Source: Aedoeadaptatus coxii
GTDB lineage: Bacteria > Bacillota > Clostridia > Tissierellales > Peptoniphilaceae
Reading direction: 5' to 3' (one strand)
Assembly: GCF_903819215.1 (NCBI RefSeq)
Contig: NZ_CAIJCT010000007.1
DNA length: 64,000 nt
Shown: piece by piece, positions 42,980 to 50,315 of the stretch
How positions within the stretch are numbered: position 1 is the stretch's first letter
How the letters are laid out: the number at the start of each line of letters is the position of its first letter
The notes under the pieces: generated by a model
Databases searched by the model: none
What the model saw: the letters and a program-made list of their open reading frames with translations, nothing else
What the model was told of the DNA's origin: nothing
Program-made: the position numbers and the translations under genes

Positions 42980-43641
42980 CGTAAATAGCGTTCTTTCTTT
43001 TTTACTTCTCCTCGAAGCCAGGGATGATTGTAATAGGTTCTGAAGCGTACGGGCTCTTGGAAAATTTCTTCCACACGCCGCTCAAATTCAAAATCACGAT
43101 CGGTCCAATAAAATCGTAAATCCCCATCCCCCTCGTCTTTTATATTCCTTTCCACCCAAAGGGATAAGGGATCGACGACGGTAATATGTTTCTCCCCGAA
43201 GGCGCGGCGAAAATCATCGGCCCTGTAACTGTAGCCGGGCAGCGCCAGAACGACTTTTTCGGTATTTTTCGGTATCCGCTCCATGTAATTATCCAAAATA
43301 TCCAAGACGAAGCTGCGCTGAAACAGGCCGTCGGAAATGGCAAAATTTAATAAAGACGTATCCATTCCCTGGGCGCCGGTATCCAACATAAGGCCCTCAT
43401 AGCCCTCGCCGTTCACCACGCGAAAATAATCCCGCCGTCCTTCCGTTTTTGTAGGGTGGACGGTGAGGTAATGTTTTATTTTCATATGACCCATGCGATT
43501 CTCGGTTTTCTCTAAAAAATCCTCCACCGAACCCTTCGGATCGAATAAAAGGGTCATATTCAATGCAGGCCGCATTTTATGAATGGCGCAGGCCACGTAT
43601 GCGCCGGTAATATCTTGAAAGGCGATGCCCAGTCTATCCAT
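42970..43641 (-). CDS. Protein of unknown function downstream of ispE
   Basis: The 223-residue soluble protein opens MDRLGIAFQDITGAYVACAI. No motif I recognise: it has an RNMTLLFDP-like strand region, an LPGYSYRADDFRRAF stretch and a basic C-terminus (KKKERYLRRR). It has no signal peptide or membrane segment. ATG 43641 was chosen for the GGAGAAGGGA site; the frame is open further into ispE. It overlaps the ispE end by 8 bases, so it is translated with it. It could be a nucleotide- or RNA-related protein, but that is only a guess. Confidence 0.7.
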   Translation of the reverse strand: MDRLGIAFQDITGAYVACAIHKMRPALNMTLLFDPKGSVEDFLEKTENRMGHMKIKHYLTVHPTKTEGRRDYFRVVNGEGYEGLMLDTGAQGMDTSLLNFAISDGLFQRSFVLDILDNYMERIPKNTEKVVLALPGYSYRADDFRRAFGEKHITVVDPLSLWVERNIKDEGDGDLRFYWTDRDFEFERRVEEIFQEPVRFRTYYNHPWLRGEVKKKERYLRRR

Positions 43642-44461
43642 TCCCTTCTCCTGACGTTCTCGTTCTCGTCTTGATGACTGTCTCATATTTCTCTTTCAGT
43701 ATAGCATAAGCCGCGTCTCGTGACGGGATGCTGTCAAAAAATCCATAAACCGTTGGCCCCGATCCCGTCATGTGGGCAAATTGGGCGCCTGCTGTGTAAA
43801 GGGCGTCGATCATCTCCGCAATCTCATGATGTTTTGCGGCGACCCCGTCCATTAAATCGTTGGCCACCACCTCTTTCAGCGCCGAAAGATTTCCCTCTTG
43901 AAGCATGTGCACCGTCTCCTCCGCACTGCCCTCGCCCCTTTTCTTCCAAAAGCTGTACGCTTCGGGCGTGGACACGGAAAAACCGGGGTTTAACAGAATA
44001 ACGGGATAAGAAGGGATCTCCACCCCTTCCAGTTCGTCGCCGATTCCCCTGCCCATGGCGGGTTTATTGTAAAAGCAATAGGGGAAATCCGCGCCTAGGG
44101 AAACACTCGCCTCCATGAATTCGTCGTCGCTTACCGGCAGTTGGTAAAGATCGCGCACAGCGCGCATAACACCAGTGCCGTCCGCCGTTCCCCCGGCCAA
44201 GCCTGCGCCTACGGGAATGTTTTTTTCTATGGAAATGGTAACGGGAAGTTTTCCAAAGCGTTTTTCTAAAAACCTATGGCCTTTTACCATAAGGTCGTCT
44301 TTCCCGAAATGAGGGCCCCTGATGGAAAAATGATCGGATTTTTCAACGGAAAGGTCATCATAAAGATCGACGGGTAAAAAAACAGTTTCGATGGTGTGGT
44401 ATCCGTCTTCTCGCTTCAAGCGAATCCAAAGGCCCACATTGATTTTTGCAAAGGCGCGCAT
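43634..44461 (-). CDS. ispE: 4-diphosphocytidyl-2-C-methyl-D-erythritol kinase
   Basis: The 275-residue GHMP kinase phosphorylates CDP-methylerythritol in the MEP isoprenoid pathway. Its signatures are AFAKINVGLWI at the start, the ATP loop PVGAGLAGGTADGTGVMRA (about residues 87-105), and the C-terminal AHMTGSGPTVYGFF. ATG 44461 follows GGGAGGAATT; the frame upstream lacks a site. In other Firmicutes veg and ispE are neighbours, as here. Confidence 0.95.
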   Translation of the reverse strand: MRAFAKINVGLWIRLKREDGYHTIETVFLPVDLYDDLSVEKSDHFSIRGPHFGKDDLMVKGHRFLEKRFGKLPVTISIEKNIPVGAGLAGGTADGTGVMRAVRDLYQLPVSDDEFMEASVSLGADFPYCFYNKPAMGRGIGDELEGVEIPSYPVILLNPGFSVSTPEAYSFWKKRGEGSAEETVHMLQEGNLSALKEVVANDLMDGVAAKHHEIAEMIDALYTAGAQFAHMTGSGPTVYGFFDSIPSRDAAYAILKEKYETVIKTRTRTSGEGNG

Positions 44462-44474
44462 AATTCCTCCCAAT

Positions 44475-44499
44475 AAAAAAGCTCCATTGAAGGAGCTCT
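44475..44499 (-). terminator. Terminator between veg and ispE
   Basis: On the minus strand AGCTCC pairs with GGAGCT around TTCAAT, followed by six T, just after veg and 14 bases before the ispE start. Some readthrough would be needed for ispE unless it has its own promoter. Confidence 0.8.
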
Positions 44500-44500
44500 A

Positions 44501-44767
44501 TTACGAAATTTTTAAATCAGACGAATCTACGTCTTCTTCTAAAATGGCAATTTTTACCGTAGAGGTTAAGACATCGGAGTAGGTAAAGGAGATGTTTCTA
44601 TCCGTCAGTCCTTCCGAAGAAATCGTCACGACAAAAAGCGACGGGTAAACTGCCTTCAAAATTCCCTTTCGCGTAACAATTCGCTTTCTGCCTCTGTTGG
44701 CTTTTACGATCACGTGCTTGCCGATATGTTCCGACAATTCGTTTTTGATCATATCTACTTGTGTCAT
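44501..44767 (-). CDS. veg: Veg family protein
   Basis: The 88-residue small basic protein (start MTQVDMIKNELSEHIGKHV) carries the Veg signature KANRGRKRIVTRKGILKAVY, an Sm-like fold related to chromosome-proximal regulators. In Bacillus, Veg is abundant and promotes biofilm genes; the biochemical role is not settled. ATG 44767 follows GAAGGGCGG. It has a consensus promoter. Confidence 0.92.
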   Translation of the reverse strand: MTQVDMIKNELSEHIGKHVIVKANRGRKRIVTRKGILKAVYPSLFVVTISSEGLTDRNISFTYSDVLTSTVKIAILEEDVDSSDLKIS

Positions 44768-44806
44768 GTGAACCGCCCTTCTACCCATTCATCCACTTAT
44801 ATAACA

Positions 44807-44835
44807 AGTATACAATGATCGATTTAAATTGTCAA
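44807..44835 (-). promoter_or_regulatory. veg promoter
   Basis: A near-perfect sigma-A promoter: TTGACA (44830-44835), 17 bases, TATACT (44807-44812) on the minus strand. Confidence 0.9.
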
Positions 44836-44889
44836 GGAAAGTAACGCTATATAATACCGCAAAATTCTAAGACGGTCAAGGGTCTAATC

Positions 44890-44918
44890 AAAAAAGAGGA
44901 GTGATTTCACTCCTCTTT
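44890..44918 (-). terminator. Terminator of the SLH 5'-nucleotidase gene
   Basis: On the minus strand AAAGAGGAGTG pairs with CACTCCTCTTT around AAAT, followed by a T-run. Confidence 0.88.
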
Positions 44919-44920
44919 CA

Positions 44921-47206
44921 TTATGCCGCTTTTTTAGCGGATGTTTCATGTTTGCCTTCTTTGGCTTTTTCATGTTTTTCAGTTTTTGCTTTTTCGTGCT
45001 TTTCAACTTTAGCCTTTTCGCCGGGTTTGGCGGCTTCTTTATGATCCACCGGTTTTAAATCTTTATTGGCGGAAACGAGGCGTTCCAAGTTGAACATAAC
45101 TTGTGCAAGTTCGGCACGGGTAGCGTGAGCTTTCGGCGCAAACATATTGCCGTCGCGGCCGGTCATGACGCCGGCGTGACGTGTAACGTCGATGCCGTTT
45201 TCAGCCCATTTGCTAATGTGTTTTTGATCGGCAAAGGGAGCTTTCAAATCGAGGGTAAAGGGAATGCCCTTGGATTCGATATAGCGACCTAAAATAGCGC
45301 CCATTTCTTCGCGGCTAACGGCTTGATTCGGTTTGAATGTTCCGTCTTCGTAACCTGCCACGATCTTATTCTTTTGCGCCCAGATGACGCTGTTTTCGTA
45401 CCAATCCCCTGCTTTAACATCTTTAAAGTGGTGGACAGCTTTTTGTTTTTTGTCTTGTCCTTCCAGGCGCGCCAAAACGCTGACGAGCATACCTCTGGAA
45501 ATCTTGGTGTTCGGTTCGAAAGTGGTGGCGGTCATGCCGGCGAAAAGTTTCTTTTCCGTAACGGATTTAATTACTTTTTCAGCCCAGTGACCTTTAATAT
45601 CGGTAAAGCCTTCTGTTGGTTGTTTTTCTTTGGGTTTAGTGGCATGTTTTGCCGCCGGAACAATACGATCTTCTTTCTTGGGATCTACCGTGCCTTTTGT
45701 CGCAAGGTATTTTTCGAGGACTTCAGTGTAAAGACCGTAATCTGCGATTTTCTTGCCCTTGGCAAAGCTCTTGTAGCCGTCGCCGCCGTTTGCCATAAAG
45801 TCATTGGTGGCTAAGGTGTATTTTGCCTTGGGATCTAACGCCTTGCCGGCGATTTTAACGTCGAAGACTCGTTCGCCGACTTTTTGTTTTGCGTCGTATT
45901 TAAAGGTTATGCCCGAAATTTGCGGGAATTTGCCGTTGGGAGCCGGCGCATCGCCGACGCCGAATTCAAGGGCCTCTAAAATGTCGGCACCTGTGAGTTC
46001 GATCTTCATAATGGTGTTGCCGAAGGGGAATGCCGTCCATAATTGGGTCATGTTAATGTCCCCTGCGGGAATGCTCGTACGAATGCCGCCGCCGTTTGTA
46101 AAGGCTACATCGGCGCCGGAAATTTCGCGCATAGCATCGGTCATTAAGTTGCCGAAATTGGTTTCGGATGCGCGTACGTGTTCTCTTTCCCCGTCTAAAG
46201 TTACGGCAGTCTTGCCCACAACTTTTTCCAGGGCGTCTTTGTTGTCTGCCAATACCTTGTCGATCATGCCTTTAATGGCGGGATCTTCTTTAACATTTTC
46301 AAAGAATGCGGCATTTTTCAATACGGCATTTTTAGAAATAATATCGTGGCCGCGAAGTGTAATGTTGACTTCGCCTAAGTTTTCCATGTATTTGCCCGTT
46401 TGAGCAATAAGGGTATTGTTGACCATTTGGCCTTTGTCCAGTCTCGTGTGGGAGTGGCCGTCGATAATAACGTCGATGCCGTCCACTGCTTTTGCAATGT
46501 CGCTGGACTTAATAAGGGTGGAATCATCGATGCCGATGTGGCAAAGCATGACGATAACGTCGACTTTTTGATCTTTCAACGATTGCACTTGAGCGCGCGC
46601 TACGTCGATGGGGTTTAAGAACATAACATTTTCCGTGTTTTTCGGATTGGATTTAACCTTGGTTTCTTCCGTAGCTAAACCGAACACGCCGACTTTTACG
46701 CCGTCCACGTCGATAATGGTTTGGCCTTTAAAATCATTTCCACCCGTTGCACGAATGACATTGGCAGCTAAAATATCGAAGCCTTCTTTGGATCCTTCCT
46801 TGGGAAGGGCTTGATTTTTAAAGCCGACGAGGGCATCGTAACCGTAATTGAAGTCGTGGTTACCGGGAGCCATTGCCTTGTAGCCCATGGCCTTCATAAG
46901 ATTAATGACATCTTTGCCCTTGTTGACGCCGGCAAGTGCCGTGCCGTGGCTTACATCCCCTGCGTCGAGCAACACCGCATTTTTAATGCTGTCGGCATAG
47001 GTTTTCACTTTCGCAAAACCGATTTCCTTCAGTTTTCCGTCTTTACCCACTTGCGGCACAATATGACCGTGCACGTCATTGGTGTGAAGGATGGTGATGG
47101 TTTTTGTGTCTTGGCTTGCACCTTCTGCAAATACTTGAATCGGCCCGGATACCGTACCGAGGATCATTGTAAAAGCGAGGGCAAGTGCCATCAATTTTTT
47201 CTTCAT
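44921..47206 (-). CDS. Cell-surface 5'-nucleotidase / 2',3'-cyclic phosphodiesterase with three SLH domains
   Basis: The 761-residue exoprotein has a signal peptide (residues 1-28, ending VFA). The metallophosphatase domain (about 32-270) follows, with ILHTNDVHGHI, LLDAGDVSHG, APGNHDFNYG and IIDGHSHTRLDKG. The 5'-nucleotidase C domain (about 335-505) has TNGGGIRTSIPAGDI and the substrate-stacking FPFGNTIM and ATNDFMANGGDGY. Three S-layer homology repeats (about 540-715; FTDIKGHWAEK, HFKDVKAGDWYENS, APFADQKHISKWAENG) anchor it to wall polymers. The tail is Lys/Glu/His-rich with EKHEKAKTEKHEKAKE-type repeats. It should salvage extracellular nucleotides. Monocistronic with a -10 TATAAT near 47249. 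Confidence 0.95.
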   Translation of the reverse strand: MKKKLMALALAFTMILGTVSGPIQVFAEGASQDTKTITILHTNDVHGHIVPQVGKDGKLKEIGFAKVKTYADSIKNAVLLDAGDVSHGTALAGVNKGKDVINLMKAMGYKAMAPGNHDFNYGYDALVGFKNQALPKEGSKEGFDILAANVIRATGGNDFKGQTIIDVDGVKVGVFGLATEETKVKSNPKNTENVMFLNPIDVARAQVQSLKDQKVDVIVMLCHIGIDDSTLIKSSDIAKAVDGIDVIIDGHSHTRLDKGQMVNNTLIAQTGKYMENLGEVNITLRGHDIISKNAVLKNAAFFENVKEDPAIKGMIDKVLADNKDALEKVVGKTAVTLDGEREHVRASETNFGNLMTDAMREISGADVAFTNGGGIRTSIPAGDINMTQLWTAFPFGNTIMKIELTGADILEALEFGVGDAPAPNGKFPQISGITFKYDAKQKVGERVFDVKIAGKALDPKAKYTLATNDFMANGGDGYKSFAKGKKIADYGLYTEVLEKYLATKGTVDPKKEDRIVPAAKHATKPKEKQPTEGFTDIKGHWAEKVIKSVTEKKLFAGMTATTFEPNTKISRGMLVSVLARLEGQDKKQKAVHHFKDVKAGDWYENSVIWAQKNKIVAGYEDGTFKPNQAVSREEMGAILGRYIESKGIPFTLDLKAPFADQKHISKWAENGIDVTRHAGVMTGRDGNMFAPKAHATRAELAQVMFNLERLVSANKDLKPVDHKEAAKPGEKAKVEKHEKAKTEKHEKAKEGKHETSAKKAA

Positions 47207-47283
47207 AATTCCTCCTATTTCTTAGATAACATTTTCTCATTCCATTATACTCTGTAGGCGGTCAATTTAAAACGACAAGAACG

Positions 47284-47715
47284 TTACAATTCCTTAAGCC
47301 ACTTTCCGTAGCCTCTGGATTCCATTTCCTCTTTCGGTATAAATTCGATGCTGCTGCCGTTAATGCAATAACGCAAACCGCCGAGAGAAGCCGGCCCGTC
47401 GTTAAATACGTGGCCTAAATGGGTGGTATCGGTGCGCACTTCCGTGCGAATCATGCCGAGGCGGCCGTCGGTTTTTTCCTGAACGGGGGCATCCGGTGCC
47501 ACATGAGAAAAACTGGGCCAGCCGCAGCCGGCGTCGAATCTATCTTTTGATAAAAACAACACGTCTCCCGTCACCACGTCGACATAAATCCCCTCGTCGA
47601 AAAGCTTATCGTAAGGGTGGGCAAAGGGCGGGTCCGTGCCCTCTTCCCGCACCACATGATAGGCGGCGTCGCCGAGTTTTTCCCTTAGTTCCTCTTCTGT
47701 AAAATCTTTTTTCAT
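47284..47715 (-). CDS. msrB: Peptide-methionine (R)-S-oxide reductase
   Basis: The 143-residue MsrB repairs oxidised methionine. Visible: DAGCGWPSFSHV, RTDTTHLGHVFND and the catalytic Cys in RYCINGSSIEF. The zinc-binding CxxC pairs of many MsrBs are absent, so it is the zinc-free subtype. ATG 47715 follows AAGGGAGG; the upstream reading frame lies inside the zinc-ribbon gene. The zinc-ribbon gene upstream reads in the same direction with 14 bases between. Confidence 0.93.
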   Translation of the reverse strand: MKKDFTEEELREKLGDAAYHVVREEGTDPPFAHPYDKLFDEGIYVDVVTGDVLFLSKDRFDAGCGWPSFSHVAPDAPVQEKTDGRLGMIRTEVRTDTTHLGHVFNDGPASLGGLRYCINGSSIEFIPKEEMESRGYGKWLKEL

Positions 47716-47729
47716 AATACGTCCTCCCT

Positions 47730-48236
47730 TTATTCCAGGGGCGATCCGCAGCGCGGGCAATAGGTAGAGCCTTTGTCCGCTTGGAAATGGCAATTATTGC
47801 ATTCCACAAAATCCGGATCTTCGTGAATATAGGACACCGTCTCGATTTTTCGCCCGCAGTGAGGACAAAAATTAGTGCCTTCGGCAATTTCCGTATGGCA
47901 ATCCGGACAGGTAAAGACGAAGCCTTCCCCCTCGATGCCTTTGGAGATCACCCGGTTTTCCAGCGCCTGTTTTTCTTTTTGCAATTCGTCAATGGCGAGG
48001 AGCAGTTCGGAACTGGTCGTATCCGTTAAATGGGATTGCTCCCGCATTTCCATATAGTACACTTCCCCTAGATGGGTGAATTCGCTTTGAATTTTAAGCT
48101 CCAGCTCATGAATTCGCAGCTTGATCTTCGTCGCCTTGGAGGCTTCTTTCGCTTCGTATATGCTGCGTTTTCCAATATCACGCACTTGGTTGGATAGATC
48201 TTCAAAGCTTTTCCCGATCGTGTTAAAAATATCCAT
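47730..48236 (-). CDS. Double zinc-ribbon protein
   Basis: The 168-residue protein starts MDIFNTIGKSFEDLSNQVRD, has a predicted coiled-coil middle (about residues 30-100), and ends in two zinc ribbons. These are CPDCHTEIAEGTNFCPHCGR and CNNCHFQADKGSTYCPRCG, four Cys each. The pattern resembles YgiT/zinc-ribbon scaffold proteins; no enzyme domain. The function is unknown. It is probably co-transcribed with msrB, with which no partnership is known. Confidence 0.75.
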   Translation of the reverse strand: MDIFNTIGKSFEDLSNQVRDIGKRSIYEAKEASKATKIKLRIHELELKIQSEFTHLGEVYYMEMREQSHLTDTTSSELLLAIDELQKEKQALENRVISKGIEGEGFVFTCPDCHTEIAEGTNFCPHCGRKIETVSYIHEDPDFVECNNCHFQADKGSTYCPRCGSPLE

Positions 48237-48387
48237 AACCTCACCTCGTATCCATCATATCATAAGGATTCATTGAAAAATCCACATTAGAAAAGGATTA
48301 GATTTTTTTGAATCATTCCCATGAAATGTGTTAAATTCCTTTTCACGGGTATAATAAAATTAACGAATGAATCTTAAGGAGGCTAAC

Positions 48388-48627
48388 ATGGATTATAAAT
48401 TATATGCATTAACTACTTGCCCGTTTTGCCAAAAAGTAATCGGCTTCATCAAAAAGAACGATTTGGAAGACAAAATCGAATACCGTTTCCTCGACGAAAA
48501 TAAAGCTTACAAAGAAGAACTCGTCGAAGGCGGCGGCCAAAAACAAGTTCCCTGTTTACACTACGGCGACACTTGGCTTTACGAATCCGACGACATTATC
48601 GACTACCTGAAAGAAAACCTGCTCTAA
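48388..48627 (+). CDS. Glutaredoxin-like protein
   Basis: The 79-residue thioredoxin-fold protein has the active site TTCPFCQKV near residues 8-14 and the cis-Pro loop KQVPCLHYGDTWLYES. It resembles the N-terminal half of glutaredoxin 2/GST proteins. ATG 48388 follows AAGGAGG. It may reduce disulfides or make GSH-like mixed disulfides, but no glutathione genes are seen here. Confidence 0.88.
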   Translation: MDYKLYALTTCPFCQKVIGFIKKNDLEDKIEYRFLDENKAYKEELVEGGGQKQVPCLHYGDTWLYESDDIIDYLKENLL

Positions 48628-48698
48628 CTTGCAAGCCCTGTTAGAATAAGATAAAATGAACTCGCACTATGCGACATTAAACCATTAGGAGGCAATAG

Positions 48699-48896
48699 AT
48701 GATTACAAAAGATATGCTCATTGGCGATTTAGTAAGACAATACCCCGAAGCCATTCGTACCTTAATGCAATTCGGTATGGGCTGTGTCGGTTGCCCGTCC
48801 AGCCAAATGGAATCTTTAGAAGAAGCTGCTTACGTTCACGGCTTCGACATCGACGAATTGATGGACTCTTTACACAAAACCATCGAAGCAAAATAA
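48699..48896 (+). CDS. DUF1858 (ScdA_N-like) domain protein
   Basis: The 65-residue protein (start MITKDMLIGDLVRQYPEAIR) has the DUF1858 pattern, with the conserved GMGCVGCPSSQMESLEEAA Cys pair. This small helical domain is found alone or at the N-terminus of iron-sulfur repair (ScdA/YtfE) and hybrid-cluster-type proteins, where the Cys pair is thought to act in redox or iron handling. ATG 48699 follows TTAGGAGGC. Confidence 0.9.
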   Translation: MITKDMLIGDLVRQYPEAIRTLMQFGMGCVGCPSSQMESLEEAAYVHGFDIDELMDSLHKTIEAK

Positions 48897-48938
48897 GCAC
48901 AAAAAAAGCTCGCCGCAAGGCGAGTTTTTTTGTGCTTA
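48896..48938. terminator. Convergent terminator between DUF1858 and DUF1002 genes
   Basis: GCACAAAAAAA-CTCGCC pairs with GGCGAG-TTTTTTTGTGC around GCAA; T-runs in both directions. Confidence 0.9.
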
Positions 48939-49814
48939 TCTAAACAAAGAGGCGATCCAATCGATTAAACGTCCGATGGCGTTTTTAATGGACATCAGCA
49001 TACTTTGGCCTTCTTCGCTTCCCAAATAATCCTTTGCCTGATTGGCGGCATCCTTTGCCTTGTCGGCGATGCCGTTCCAGTCGATATCGGTTTTACGCAG
49101 GCGATCGAAGAAATCCGTTAAATCCTCTTTTTGTTTTTCGCTGAGGTTTAAATTGTATTCGTTGGAAATGTTCACGATAATGGATTGTACTTCTTCCCGC
49201 GATTTCGGCGCATTGGCGGCGACTTGTTCTTTCACTTCTTTGACAAAGCCGGCGGCCTTTTCAGCCCCTACATCGTTGGCGAGGTCCGAAGTAACGACCA
49301 TTTCCTGATTGGCGACTTTTTTTACGGAGTCGCTTATTTTTTTGCCGCTGGTAACTTCATAGGCTTTCATAATGCCTGTAAGAGCAGCCGTACCGGATAC
49401 ATTCACAGGAGAATCCACTGTAATATCCGCATCCTTAACCCCTGCGGTTTCCAAAGCTTGGCGATACATATCGTCGGTAATGAACTTAATGCGTTCCGAT
49501 GTTTCTACGTGAATGCCGCTTCCCGGTTTCGTATACTCGATTTTGGCACTGGAAATAGCCTTGGAACCGATCTTCGCTTCCGGCACAAATTCGCCGAGGT
49601 ATTTATGCTCTTCCGCATTGGTGACCTCGATAATTTGATCCCCTTCCTTGGCGCCGAAACGCTTTTTCATTTCTTCCCTTTGGGAATCCGTTAAGTTTTG
49701 TCCCAGGGATAAAATAACATCCCCTTCCACCGCGTCGGCAAAAACCGGCACGGCGGCAATGGCCACCATGGCCACCGCAAGGGCGGTTGTCGCCCAACGT
49801 TTCATTTTATTCAT
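48936..49814 (-). CDS. Secreted DUF1002 family protein
   Basis: The 292-residue exported protein has a signal peptide (basic KMKRW, hydrophobic ALAVAMVAIAAVP, cleavage after VFA). The DUF1002 (YpuA-like) body contains ILSLGQNLTDSQREEMKKRF, VEVTNAEEHKYLG-like and AKIEYTKPGSGIHVETS. It has an amphipathic C-terminus (RLIDWIASLFR). The function is unknown. Monocistronic. Confidence 0.88.
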   Translation of the reverse strand: MNKMKRWATTALAVAMVAIAAVPVFADAVEGDVILSLGQNLTDSQREEMKKRFGAKEGDQIIEVTNAEEHKYLGEFVPEAKIGSKAISSAKIEYTKPGSGIHVETSERIKFITDDMYRQALETAGVKDADITVDSPVNVSGTAALTGIMKAYEVTSGKKISDSVKKVANQEMVVTSDLANDVGAEKAAGFVKEVKEQVAANAPKSREEVQSIIVNISNEYNLNLSEKQKEDLTDFFDRLRKTDIDWNGIADKAKDAANQAKDYLGSEEGQSMLMSIKNAIGRLIDWIASLFR

Positions 49815-49932
49815 AATATCCTCCCAATTAATTTACGTTTTTTACAAACCCATTATAACATAGCCCTGACAATCGCCCATCATCGAAGACCATACTTTAG
49901 AGAGGTTTAGGAAAGTTTTGGTAATTGAAACT

Positions 49933-50217
49933 TTAAGAGATCACAAAACCCTGAAGATTGGCGATCAATAAAATAAAAAGAGCGACGATAACGATGCCGT
50001 AGCCCACGTTTTTAAAAACACTGCGTCGATTAAAATTAACCTTGAAACGATAACTTTTCGATCCCAAAAGACCGCATAAAAATAATAGATCCAACTGCGC
50101 GCTTTCTATCCCCTTTAAAACAGCGATGATTTTGAGTGCAATATAACCGCAACCGATTCCAATGACAAAGCACACGGTGGCCATTTGATTCCCGATCTCT
50201 TTGTTTTTCTCGTCCAT
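49933..50217 (-). CDS. Small two-helix membrane protein of unknown function
   Basis: The 94-residue protein (start MDEKNKEIGNQMATVCFVIG) has two or three hydrophobic segments near residues 12-35 and 71-90. A basic linker (GSKSYRFKVNFNRR) lies between. A ribosome site GAAGGTATGG-like sequence precedes ATG 50217, giving fair support. It resembles DUF6442-type membrane proteins in layout only. It stands alone; no partner can be inferred. Confidence 0.6.
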   Translation of the reverse strand: MDEKNKEIGNQMATVCFVIGIGCGYIALKIIAVLKGIESAQLDLLFLCGLLGSKSYRFKVNFNRRSVFKNVGYGIVIVALFILLIANLQGFVIS

Positions 50218-50284
50218 ACCTTCTCCTTTCGCCGAAGATACTTTATTCTATCGATTTTTCCACGAATCGGCAAGTTTCATTGCA

Positions 50285-50311
50285 CAAAAAAAGAACTCCC
50301 GAAGGAGTTCC
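50285..50311 (-). terminator. Terminator of the P1B-ATPase gene
   Basis: On the minus strand GAACTCC pairs with GGAGTTC around TTCG, followed by seven T. Confidence 0.9.
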
Positions 50312-50315
50312 CTTT

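Noticed and set aside
44921..45060. Lys/Glu/His repeats at the end of the SLH nucleotidase as a separate repeat element
   Set aside because: They are in frame with the protein and best seen as its low-complexity tail.
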